Shown here one piece after another: positions 19,481 through 26,708 of a stretch of DNA of 64,000 nucleotides. Each line of letters opens with the position of its first letter. Position 1 is the first letter of the stretch. The translations under genes were made by a program, and so were the position numbers. A model generated the notes under the pieces. It saw nothing but the letters and a program-made list of their open reading frames with translations. It did no database searches and was not told the DNA's origin. The DNA is taken from positions 1,240,001 through 1,304,000 of the forward strand of contig CAWCIY010000002.1 in the NCBI GenBank assembly GCA_963795715.1, written 5' to 3'. The DNA is from JAFEDN01 sp963795715. GTDB lineage: Bacteria > Pseudomonadota > Gammaproteobacteria > Coxiellales > Coxiellaceae.

Positions 19481-19744
19481 ATGAGGGCTTTCTACTACCA
19501 AGCATTCATCCTCTACAGCACTTGCCCCGCAGTTTGGTACAAAGCACATCTCATCTCCATCAGCAAGTGCATGACCATTGAGGCATAATCGTCTATCTGC
19601 GGTAACTATTTCTTGAGTATTTTGAATTTGACCTGGTAAATATAGAGGTTCTTGAGTTAAGCTCCATCCACAATTTCCACAAAGAACCTCTTCTTCAAAA
19701 CGCTCCTCTTTACATCCTTGGCACTTACGAACTTGAGCCGTCAT
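19091..19744 (-). pseudogene. Double zinc-ribbon N-terminus of the kinase/helicase gene, fused by insertion to the TnpC N-terminus
   Basis: The frame begins MTAQVRKCQGCKEERFEEEV with GGAG 5 nt before the ATG at 19744. It has two zinc-ribbon units: CQGC...CGNC (residues about 8-32) and a second built on LCLNGHALADGDEMC and VPNCGAS (about 50-75). After ESPHSNETE it runs straight into the IS66 TnpC start (MDALLRKIRE), and the rest of the frame is transposon. The start overlaps the radical-SAM gene by 20 nt, so it is the second gene of that operon. The most economical view is that it was once the N-terminus of the pseudokinase/helicase protein that resumes at 17194. A separate small zinc-ribbon protein is possible. 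Confidence 0.65.
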
Positions 19745-20396
19745 AAGTACTCCATTTCTTTGAATGTTTATCTTGGGTAGTGATAGCACTATGCCCATTT
19801 TTTGCCAAAATTTTTTGTAGACGTTTCATATCATCATGCCTGGGAATACCAGCAAGCCAGATAGCTCCCCCTTCTTCAAACATGATATCGAGAGCCTTTT
19901 CAGATGAGTGGAAACTTCGTTCAAATTGACCAAACCGCGCTTCTCCAAGTGGAGTAAGATAATGAAAACGTTGATTATCACTGCCACGTAAGGCCAGCGT
20001 TTGAGAAGCATTTTTTTCATAAGGGTCAGAAATTAGTGCATCAATACATCCTTTACATTGTTCCAATAATGGAACAATTTTTTCGAAAGGATAGCCACTA
20101 TAAAGCAAAATATCTAAACTTGTATTGGAACGAAGTTGTGTAAGCAAGTCAATCAATGCTTCTGGCTGATCAAACGGTTCTCCTCCAGAAATAGTTATAC
20201 CCTCCGCTTCACTAAGCCAAGGAGCAATGGCGGTCATTATTTCACTAATTAAAACACCACCTTTTCCAGCACCCCAAGTATCAGCAGATACACACCCCTC
20301 ACAACGAATAGAACACCCCTGAAACCAAATACCAATACGGCGTCCTGGGCCTAACGTCGTTATTGGGAAATGGATTCTGGAAATATAGAGCATCAT
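19725..20396 (-). CDS. Radical-SAM 4Fe-4S activase-like protein (PflA/NrdG type)
   Basis: The 223-residue protein has the radical-SAM cluster motif CxxxCxxC at residues 28, 32 and 35 (QGCSIRCEGC), preceded by GPGRRIGIWF. The SAM-binding GGEP motif lies at 71-74 (ITISGGEPFDQ). This layout is that of single-cluster activases such as the pyruvate formate-lyase and anaerobic ribonucleotide reductase activating enzymes, but no glycyl-radical enzyme is nearby. The C-terminal 80 residues (FERSFHSSEKALDIMFEEGG, WLAGIPRHDDMKRLQK) look like an added domain. It is the first gene of the operon with the zinc-ribbon/pseudokinase/helicase protein, which it overlaps by 20 nt. A modifying role on a partner of that complex is inference. 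Confidence 0.8.
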   Translation of the reverse strand: MMLYISRIHFPITTLGPGRRIGIWFQGCSIRCEGCVSADTWGAGKGGVLISEIMTAIAPWLSEAEGITISGGEPFDQPEALIDLLTQLRSNTSLDILLYSGYPFEKIVPLLEQCKGCIDALISDPYEKNASQTLALRGSDNQRFHYLTPLGEARFGQFERSFHSSEKALDIMFEEGGAIWLAGIPRHDDMKRLQKILAKNGHSAITTQDKHSKKWSTYDGSSS

Positions 20397-20559
20397 AATG
20401 TTAACTTCTCATGACTACTATTATTTACAAGGCTTAGTTTAGTCACCACCCCAAATTCTATGTAATTAATCCAAAACTCGCCGCCAGATTCAATGCCCTC
20501 ATCAAAGAGAGCTCTAGAGAGGGGATGAATGTAGGCAGAATATGAGTTTGCTGTTGGTG

Positions 20560-20580
20560 TATAAATTGTATCAATTTATA
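20560..20580. promoter_or_regulatory. Perfect 9-bp AT-rich inverted repeat upstream of the radical-SAM operon
   Basis: TATAAATTG and CAATTTATA flank a 3-nt loop. The site lies 164 nt upstream of the radical-SAM start and 34 nt downstream of the PAS gene stop. The stem is almost all A/T, which favours an operator over a strong terminator. Function is inferred. Confidence 0.4.
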
Positions 20581-20613
20581 GTTTTGTAACTTTATGGAAA
20601 ATATTTATAAAAT

Positions 20614-21039
20614 TTAAAAACTACGAACAATCTCATTGGAAATGTCTCTTGCCACTCCTGCAAAACCTAAGTGTTCACCATGAACATCAAAAATAGGATG
20701 ACCGTGATCGTTTACAATCCTAATTCGATGGTCACTGCCTCGTACTATCCGATAAGTTTCATCATAAATTGCAGCAGGCCCTTGGCGTTGAGTGCGCTGT
20801 GCCATCTCTAAAAATGGTCTATAACATTCACGACTTTTTTTCTGGAGATAACAAGAAAAAACAGTTAAATCTTTTAAAACATCCTCTTTAGGATAACGGA
20901 AAACTTCTTCATAAGCATCATTTAAAAAAACACATCTTTTAAAGTCTGGCGTACTCATCCAATGGACATCATGACTGTTTTTACTAATAATGGCTAAATT
21001 TTTGATTAAGATTTCTAATTTTTTGCTGCGATGACTCAT
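20614..21039 (-). CDS. Stand-alone PAS-domain protein
   Basis: From ATG 21039 the product is about 141 residues. This start is preferred over 21117 because AAGGAAAATAAAATG provides a Shine-Dalgarno at good spacing and the extension looks non-coding. The core is a PAS fold: VFLNDAYEEVFRYPKEDV, a middle helix, then the strand pair RIVNDHGHPIFDVHGEHLGF ending in the typical GVARDISNE. No kinase, GGDEF or other output domain follows before the stop, so it either binds a partner or is the remnant of a longer sensor. It faces no clear operon partner. The 21040-21402 gap upstream holds only a palindrome (21313-21325). Confidence 0.75.
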   Translation of the reverse strand: MSHRSKKLEILIKNLAIISKNSHDVHWMSTPDFKRCVFLNDAYEEVFRYPKEDVLKDLTVFSCYLQKKSRECYRPFLEMAQRTQRQGPAAIYDETYRIVRGSDHRIRIVNDHGHPIFDVHGEHLGFAGVARDISNEIVRSF

Positions 21040-21303
21040 TTTATTTTCCTTGATCAAATGAAATGGCCCACGAATTAGAACAACAGTTCTTAAAAAATCT
21101 GCCATACCGAGACTCACTGCAAAAGTTAATTAAACTTAAAAGTACTTTCTTTCTTCTTCGGTTGTGTCGTAAATGATTTTATTTATCTAATCACGTATTC
21201 AGTAAAAATCCAAAGTACAGCTACGCAATATTCATTGAATGCTACAGGTTATAACCATACTGACCAAAATGCTATTATTTCTAATTTAGAAATTACGCAC
21301 CGT

Positions 21304-21334
21304 AAAAAACCTCAATACAGTATTGTATTTTTTT
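21304..21334. terminator. Possible bidirectional terminator after the VOC gene
   Basis: A palindrome CAATAC-a-GTATTG (21313-21325) is flanked by six A on the left and a T-rich run on the right. Read on the minus strand it gives a short hairpin followed by six T, about 80 nt past the stop of the VOC gene. The stem is AT-rich and weak. Confidence 0.3.
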
Positions 21335-21402
21335 CGTCGGGAATGACACCTGCATTCTCCTGCATTCTTGTTTCCCGCCCACGTAAACCATAAACAAATT
21401 CA

Positions 21403-21795
21403 TTATTTAGACTTTATACACTGCCATAAGCCAATAGCAGCACCCGTTGGGTCTTGGAGAATGGCAAAGCGGCCATAATCTTCCACCGCTGTTGGTTGGA
21501 CAATCACTTTTGCACCCAATTTTTGGGCTTTAGCCACTGAATCATCAACACTTTCTACGTAAACGTAGGTCATCCAGTGCGGCGGAATTTTACCCGCTTC
21601 ATCCGGTGTCATTTGCATTAATCCGCCGCTCGGTTTATCGCCGAACTTGATCAGCTCATAAGTCGCATTATCTACTTTCTTACTTTGAAACTCCCAGTTA
21701 AACAATGAGCGGTAAAATTCCTTCGCTTTATGAGCGTCCGGGGTCATCAACTCATTCCAGCAAAACTCACCCTGCTTAGGCATGTTTTTTTCCAT
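21403..21795 (-). CDS. VOC-superfamily (glyoxalase/bleomycin-resistance fold) protein
   Basis: The protein is about 130 residues from ATG 21795, chosen because GAAGGAGGAAGCTATG places a strong Shine-Dalgarno before it. The longer TTG frame would translate the Shine-Dalgarno itself. It shows the paired beta-alpha-beta-beta-beta units of the vicinal-oxygen-chelate fold: FCWNELMTPDAHKAKEFY, FNWEF, then WMTYVYVESVDDSVAKAQKL, ending DPTGAAIGLWQ. Such small single proteins form dimers that bind a metal or a small ligand; the substrate cannot be read from sequence. It appears to be a single-gene unit with an inverted repeat upstream. Confidence 0.85.
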   Translation of the reverse strand: MEKNMPKQGEFCWNELMTPDAHKAKEFYRSLFNWEFQSKKVDNATYELIKFGDKPSGGLMQMTPDEAGKIPPHWMTYVYVESVDDSVAKAQKLGAKVIVQPTAVEDYGRFAILQDPTGAAIGLWQCIKSK

Positions 21796-21832
21796 AGCTT
21801 CCTCCTTCAAAATGAACGATGATAATTCTAAA

Positions 21833-21847
21833 TCGACATTTTGTCGA
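21833..21847. promoter_or_regulatory. 6-bp inverted repeat in the VOC promoter region
   Basis: TCGACA and TGTCGA flank three T, about 40 nt upstream of the VOC start and beside a TATAAA-like stretch. It could be a repressor operator; this is only a pattern. Confidence 0.3.
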
Positions 21848-21934
21848 ATGCTTATAAAATACGAGAATTAAAAAATTTAATTTTGTCAGGTTGACCTCAC
21901 CCTCATACGTCGTCCCGTAATCCTGCTACAGGTC

Positions 21935-21962
21935 GTGACCTTCTATCATAGTATGTTATACT
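21935..21962 (+). promoter_or_regulatory. Candidate extended -10 promoter for the secreted protein gene
   Basis: GTGACC (21935-21940) and TATACT (21957-21962) are 16 bp apart, and TGT directly precedes the -10 hexamer, giving an extended -10 element. It lies 50 nt before the ATG at 22012. Pattern match only. Confidence 0.4.
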
Positions 21963-22011
21963 GCTATTAGAATTTTTTTTTATGATAAAAAATAAATCAG
22001 GGAGCTTTCTT

Positions 22012-22479
22012 ATGAAAAAATATCTATTAACATTTTCCTTTACAATGCTAGGTGCATTAACTTGTAATTCCATGGCAATTGGAATTTATAAAACTTATCT
22101 ACCTCCTGAAACGGTAACGTATTATGGAGAGTCAGGAAGAACTGACCAATTAAATCCCGCTAACTGGTCTTCATTTTGTAGTCCAGAAGGATGTCGAATG
22201 AGAATTCAAGTTTTTCCAAATCGCACCTTGATTAAACAAGGTACAAAATTAGTTTTTTGTAGTGCTGGATTTGCTAATGGGGCAGTGATTTTGCAATATG
22301 AACCAGTTTGCAGTTCTTCTGCTTCGTATCCCCTTATTTGGGTCACTACTATTACTCCTGCAATGCCTATCTATCCAGATTCAGTTTATCCTTATTATCC
22401 TTCTTCTAAATGGAGCAATAGCAGCTGTCCTATTAGTGCGCAAGCTGAGGATTGTCCATTCCAAGCAAGAAGCCATTAG
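22012..22479 (+). CDS. Small secreted cysteine-containing protein, function unknown
   Basis: From ATG 22012 the product is 155 residues. This start, rather than 21982, is supported by GGGAG seven bases upstream and by a normal signal peptide (MKKYLLTFSFTMLGALTCNS, cleavage probably after SMA). The mature part has eight cysteines or fewer, including the pair in FCSPEGCRM and later CSSS and CPIS, and is rich in Tyr, Pro and Ser, so a disulfide-bonded periplasmic or secreted protein is likely. I recognise no family. It is one of the few plus-strand genes here and stands alone; AbiE debris follows directly. Confidence 0.65.
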   Translation: MKKYLLTFSFTMLGALTCNSMAIGIYKTYLPPETVTYYGESGRTDQLNPANWSSFCSPEGCRMRIQVFPNRTLIKQGTKLVFCSAGFANGAVILQYEPVCSSSASYPLIWVTTITPAMPIYPDSVYPYYPSSKWSNSSCPISAQAEDCPFQARSH

Positions 22480-22488
22480 AACAAAGTT

Positions 22489-22647
22489 CTGCTACTCACC
22501 AAAAAATTGCAAGAATATTTAAAAGATAAAATATCAGAATTTGTCCCACTCGCATCAAAGTTATCTAAAAAAGGATTTCCGCGCATAAAGAAGTGGCGGA
22601 TAATTGAAAACACCTGCATTGAGAGTGATTTGGCGAAGTCATGCTAA
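22489..22647 (+). pseudogene. C-terminal scrap of a second AbiEi antitoxin
   Basis: This open stretch of 52 codons has no start. It reads LQEYLKDKISEFVPLASKLS, then KKGFPRIKKWRIIENTCI, which resembles the basic C-terminus of AbiEi proteins that ends in a Trp-Arg-Ile-Ile-Glu-Asn segment. Its end overlaps the following abiEii remnant, as in intact AbiE pairs. The body of the gene is absent, apparently deleted where the secreted-protein gene now ends. Confidence 0.55.
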
Positions 22648-22911
22648 ATGGCAGAACCTAAGTATGGTTGAACAAGATTTAATAATCAGTCGCGCTCGTG
22701 TCAGTCTTTGATTTATGGTATGTTTTTCGGGAAAATACTGCTCTGATTGACAAAGTCATCGATATTTTTCAAAAATATTGTGACAATGATAATATAATTT
22801 CTTTCTCAAGAACTTTTCCAGAAAAATCTGGATTTAAAAAGATTAAATAAAGATTTCCAAACCGACATGAATGTTCTTCTTTCGCCTAATTGCACTTCTT
22901 TGCAACTCTGA
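22619..22911 (+). pseudogene. Second AbiEii toxin gene, internally deleted and frameshifted
   Basis: Three reading frames together give an AbiEii outline. LRVIWRSHAKW...MVEQDLIISRA (22619-22711) equals the start of the family. VFDLWYVFREN...IDIFQKYCDND (22698-22850) is the DLFDLW-type central segment. KNLDLKRLNKDFQTDMNVLL (ending at TGA 22909-22911) is the C-terminal end. The nucleotidyltransferase core with GGTAL and RYSED is missing between the first two parts. It is a dead gene. Together with the preceding scrap it is a second AbiE locus in the window. Confidence 0.7.
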
Positions 22912-22966
22912 TTGTCTAATATTTACACGTATATTTCAAATTTTAATCCGTTGATTTTCTTAACTA

Positions 22967-25900
22967 TTAAATCGAAATATACGGATTTGACACCTCCATT
23001 CTGTTGCCATTGGCGCCTTCCACAGAATATTGATAATCAGTGATCGACAACACAATAGCCGGTAACCCAGACCGGGCCAGGCTCTGATTCACTTTCACCA
23101 TAACTGACGGCAAGAGGATGGTTACCCCATAGTTTAAAAGCTTAGCCTTAGATAAAGAAGCCGCACCACTAATCTGAGCGGATTGCGTCAGGCGGATATT
23201 GAATACCGGTTGCTGGTGATGGTGTGCTTGAATCGAAATTTCCAGGGCCATTTCCACGCTGCCATCGTCTAACCAGGCAATGATACTCGGGCGCATTTGG
23301 GTTTCTAACCGGGGCGGCCACAGCCGGCTGGCTTCCTCAGGCAAGAGGAAAGTATTCATTTGAATGTGACAACACCACTGGCGCACCAGTTTGAGAGTAA
23401 CTTGCGGCGGCCGCACATTTTTCCCAGGCGTCAGCGCTTCCCAGCGATCTCCTTTTTTAAGACAAAGATCGGGATTGAGCACATATTTCCCCACCCGGAT
23501 TCGCTTGAATAGATACCGGTTATAGGGATTTTGTCCCTGCACTTCATTTTTAGATAATAAAGCGGAAATATACGGGCGTTGCTTACGATAAGCCGGACAC
23601 ACGGTTTCTGGAAAATGTTCGAGTGTCGAAGCCAGTTCTCCCGCGGAAAAAGATTTATTATTGAAGTACAAACCCATCGCCAATAATAAAAATTCAGTTC
23701 GACACTGGTCGATTTTAATTAAACGACCCTCGACTTGAACATCTAAACTCTCTGGCGCCAACATCCGAAACAGCGCTGCTAACTTAGTTTGCGCAAACCG
23801 TTTATCGTGGTGCCCTTGATGCAGTATTAAATCGAATGCGGTTTTACCGGCATTATCGGTGAGATCAGGATTCGCGCCGCTGTCCAATAACCAACGCACT
23901 AAAGCCGCGTTACCCACCATTCCTGCTACCATCAACACCGTTTGATTAAACGGGTTACGGAAATCAACGCCATATTTTCTAACCTGTGCCTGAGTGGAAG
24001 ATAAATTCACGCTGCCATAAACGTCAAAATATTTACGCCAGACTAATTCAAAACTCTTTTTTGCATTCTGCGCCGCCGATAATCCCTGTTGAGCTAAGAG
24101 AGCAATCACTGAATTTTGCCGGTAAATTAACGCATATTCCAATAATTGAATTTTTTGATCCTTAGACAACTTGCCTGCTTGAACTTGTTGCATCAGTTGT
24201 TGTGCTTGCGGTACGGTCATCACGGTCCAAGGAACGGGGGTTTGCTGTAAACGATTGCGGATAGCATCGGCCTGTTCCTGTTTGCCTTGCATTTCCAGTT
24301 TCCGCGCTTCCTTTTGCCATTCTTCCAGACTCGATTTCGTCGTTTCCAATATCAGTGCGGATTGATAGCGTTCCAACTGTAACAAATCAAACAATGGGTG
24401 TTGGGTTTTGGATTCTACCCAATAGACATCTTTGATGGAACGAGTGACGGCGACATATAACGCATTAATATAAAATTTATAGATTTCTAAAGATTTATCG
24501 GTCTTTTCTTTAGCGCGTGAATAAGTAAACTCGCCTTGCAAATCAGCCGGATTCACTCCCTTGGCAATCTCGGCAAAAGAGCCGCTTTCAGCAGAGATAA
24601 AATCAAATAAAATAATATGATCGTACTCCAATCCTTTGGTTTCAAAAATAGAAAACACCAACGGCGTTTGAAAATAGCGTCTAGCAATTTCTTTCCACTC
24701 ATCACGAATTACAATTACTGCATATCGAGTGGATTGCTGGGTTTTTTGATTGAGTTCAACCGTATTTTTATCATCCGCCTGCCAGAAAAATATCGATCCG
24801 GCTTTTTCAGAATGCGTGTTCATCAAATAATGACTTTCTTTGTCGACTGATCCCAAGCGGGCGTTTTTGATTCTGAGGATTTGATTGGCCAACTGGGTCA
24901 CGACCAACGAGTTGCGATAATTAACCGTTAAAATTCGCAAGGATTGTTCCTGAGTGGACAAACTACCCTGATAAAACAGGGTTTTGATTTTAGACCAGGA
25001 GAAAAAATTGGGATGAACAATCTGATTGGCGTCTCCGCACATGAGAAATTGCCCGGGATTTTTAAGGCTTTTATAGATTAATGCCAGTTGGATGGGAGTG
25101 AAATCCTGAATTTCATCGATAATCACCGCGTCATATTTCGGTTGGCAGCGCGGCAGGTAATCGTAGGACAATATATTGAAATCCAGATAATGATTTTCCC
25201 GGCAGAAATTCAAGTAACGGCTGAAGGTCTCATAAATTAATTCGCGCTCTTCCACTAAATAGATGGATTGCTTCACCCCTAACTGAAGATAATCGGATTG
25301 AGATAAATAGGGTTTATCCAAGGCCACACCGGTGATGACGCCTCTAAATTCTTCCAGGATTTTATGAGGGTCTCTCAGCAACTTGTGAGGTTTTAAGCGC
25401 TTTAACCAAGCTGAAAACTCCTGAAAACTGATTTCCCGTCCGGAAGGAATCTGAATCGCTTCCAAAAACTCACGATAAGAAAAAAAATCAATCGTCTGTT
25501 GCTCATTGGCATATTGATGGCCATAATACAAACGGTGAGCATGCTGCACCAAATACGGCGAATGGGTCACATATAACATATCACCGCTGCACAATTTCAT
25601 TTTTTCCAAGGTCAAGGCTGTTTTACCGCTGCCGGCTGAGCCGATGATCACTAAAGGCAAAGGTGACTGATAAATGATTTCTTGATCATCGTCAAAAGAA
25701 ATCCATTTATCCAACACATGAAACCGCGTTCTGGCAGGATGAATATAACTGATCGGCTCGCTGCTGACTTCCGTGGGCTGAATCACGATTTTGGATTCAT
25801 CGACTGGGGCGCCCTGTAAAAATTTCGATTTTTCATACTGATGTTGGCGAATAATTTCCAACATTAAAATATACTTTTTACCTTCGAAGTGCACGATTTG

Positions 25901-26068
25901 AAATAAAGCGCGGTTGGTATAATCCAGTTTGGCGCGGTAATACGAAGTCGGTTGCAGTTTTTTAACTTCTGCCGAATAAAAATCCCCTTGTTCGAGCATA
26001 GCTTTTACTTTTTGATAAGATTTTTCGACGCCGTGCAAATCTAAATCGGCATATTCCAGCACTTTCAT
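22967..26068 (-). CDS. RelE-like / UvrD-type SF1 helicase / ankyrin / SecB-like fusion protein
   Basis: The 1033-residue protein has four parts. Residues about 35-85 (YYRAKLDYTNRALFQIVHFE, HQYEKSKFL) resemble the RelE/ParE fold. Residues 130-560 are an SF1 helicase: IIGSAGSGKT (141-150), DEIQDF (about 318), GDANQIVHPN, NYR, ETKGLEYDHIIL and VAVTR. About 690-770 hold two ankyrin repeats (LVRWLLDSGANPDLTDNAGK). About 910-1020 form a SecB-like domain, with a Trp-Pro-Pro start, VFNIRLTQSA, and LLPSVMVKVNQSLARSGLP aligning with the LFPYA helix of SecB. The helicase part recalls TRANK1-like proteins from memory. Its ATG overlaps the stop of the free SecB-like gene (ATGA), so the two are coupled. 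Cytosolic; role unknown. A link to the giant receptor-like proteins upstream is inferred. Confidence 0.8.
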   Translation of the reverse strand: MKVLEYADLDLHGVEKSYQKVKAMLEQGDFYSAEVKKLQPTSYYRAKLDYTNRALFQIVHFEGKKYILMLEIIRQHQYEKSKFLQGAPVDESKIVIQPTEVSSEPISYIHPARTRFHVLDKWISFDDDQEIIYQSPLPLVIIGSAGSGKTALTLEKMKLCSGDMLYVTHSPYLVQHAHRLYYGHQYANEQQTIDFFSYREFLEAIQIPSGREISFQEFSAWLKRLKPHKLLRDPHKILEEFRGVITGVALDKPYLSQSDYLQLGVKQSIYLVEERELIYETFSRYLNFCRENHYLDFNILSYDYLPRCQPKYDAVIIDEIQDFTPIQLALIYKSLKNPGQFLMCGDANQIVHPNFFSWSKIKTLFYQGSLSTQEQSLRILTVNYRNSLVVTQLANQILRIKNARLGSVDKESHYLMNTHSEKAGSIFFWQADDKNTVELNQKTQQSTRYAVIVIRDEWKEIARRYFQTPLVFSIFETKGLEYDHIILFDFISAESGSFAEIAKGVNPADLQGEFTYSRAKEKTDKSLEIYKFYINALYVAVTRSIKDVYWVESKTQHPLFDLLQLERYQSALILETTKSSLEEWQKEARKLEMQGKQEQADAIRNRLQQTPVPWTVMTVPQAQQLMQQVQAGKLSKDQKIQLLEYALIYRQNSVIALLAQQGLSAAQNAKKSFELVWRKYFDVYGSVNLSSTQAQVRKYGVDFRNPFNQTVLMVAGMVGNAALVRWLLDSGANPDLTDNAGKTAFDLILHQGHHDKRFAQTKLAALFRMLAPESLDVQVEGRLIKIDQCRTEFLLLAMGLYFNNKSFSAGELASTLEHFPETVCPAYRKQRPYISALLSKNEVQGQNPYNRYLFKRIRVGKYVLNPDLCLKKGDRWEALTPGKNVRPPQVTLKLVRQWCCHIQMNTFLLPEEASRLWPPRLETQMRPSIIAWLDDGSVEMALEISIQAHHHQQPVFNIRLTQSAQISGAASLSKAKLLNYGVTILLPSVMVKVNQSLARSGLPAIVLSITDYQYSVEGANGNRMEVSNPYISI

Positions 26069-26538
26069 GGCTGCACCTGAATGAAAAAAGGTTGAATAGA
26101 ATCGGGATGTTCAACTCGATTTTGTAGAAAACGCTGATAACACTCGGCAAAATTTACCTGTAATAAATAAACCGGCTGCCAATCCGCCTGGGTTAATACT
26201 TCATTGATATGAACACCTGCGTAACCGAATAGAAGATCACAACCCACACCATATAACTGTGCCTCGATTTGTTCCAGTGTCCTGTTGGGCAACACAAATA
26301 TCCCGGCTTGGTCGATGACGATTTCCACACACGATGAGTGATCTTGCCGCAATTGAATACTCAAGGTCAACACCAATTCAAAACGATCGTCTTTCAAGGC
26401 ATGATAATGCGGATTGGCTTGCAAACTCACCGGCTGTCGCCATGGCAAAGCCAGATCTCCGGTAAACAGATCTGCCGTCAAACGCAGATTTTTGATGTAA
26501 ATCTGTGTAAGATGAGTCTGATCGCCTAATGGAATCAT
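26065..26538 (-). CDS. Divergent SecB-like protein
   Basis: The 157-residue protein follows the SecB outline along its whole length: TQIYIKNLRL at the start, a PWRQPVSLQANP loop, the strand FELVLTLSIQLRQ, VEIVIDQAGIFVL, GVGCDLLFGYAGVHINEVLT, and YLLQVNFAECYQRFL at the end. It is clearly related to the SecB at 7953-8480 (TYPE: NxxYTKN, QAGLFTL, LFPYASVYVNQML) but has lost canonical residues such as the Pro of LFPYA. It is coupled by ATGA overlap to the helicase fusion, which carries its own SecB-like end, and follows a giant FG-GAP gene by 170 nt. A specialised chaperone for the giant proteins is the obvious hypothesis; nothing here proves it. Confidence 0.75.
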   Translation of the reverse strand: MIPLGDQTHLTQIYIKNLRLTADLFTGDLALPWRQPVSLQANPHYHALKDDRFELVLTLSIQLRQDHSSCVEIVIDQAGIFVLPNRTLEQIEAQLYGVGCDLLFGYAGVHINEVLTQADWQPVYLLQVNFAECYQRFLQNRVEHPDSIQPFFIQVQP

Positions 26539-26708
26539 TTTCCACCTAAGTGCACAATGAACGCCATAATACCTAACTCTTTGATTTGAATTTTTAACTC
26601 CGTATCCAATTCTTTCATTTTCATTTCCCAGCTTCTTATAAATTCTGCTTAGCGGTCAAATTAATCTATTTCAGTTCTTCGCGAAGCTTGAATAATGAAT
26701 TAACAATT

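Noticed and set aside
17160..19520. 8-bp target duplication of the IS66 insertion
   Set aside because: No matching 8-mer was found between the two junction regions by eye; the ends seem deleted or rearranged.
19725..20396. Anaerobic ribonucleotide reductase or pyruvate formate-lyase activase as housekeeping gene
   Set aside because: No glycyl-radical partner is nearby and the gene is coupled to the zinc-ribbon/kinase/helicase unit.
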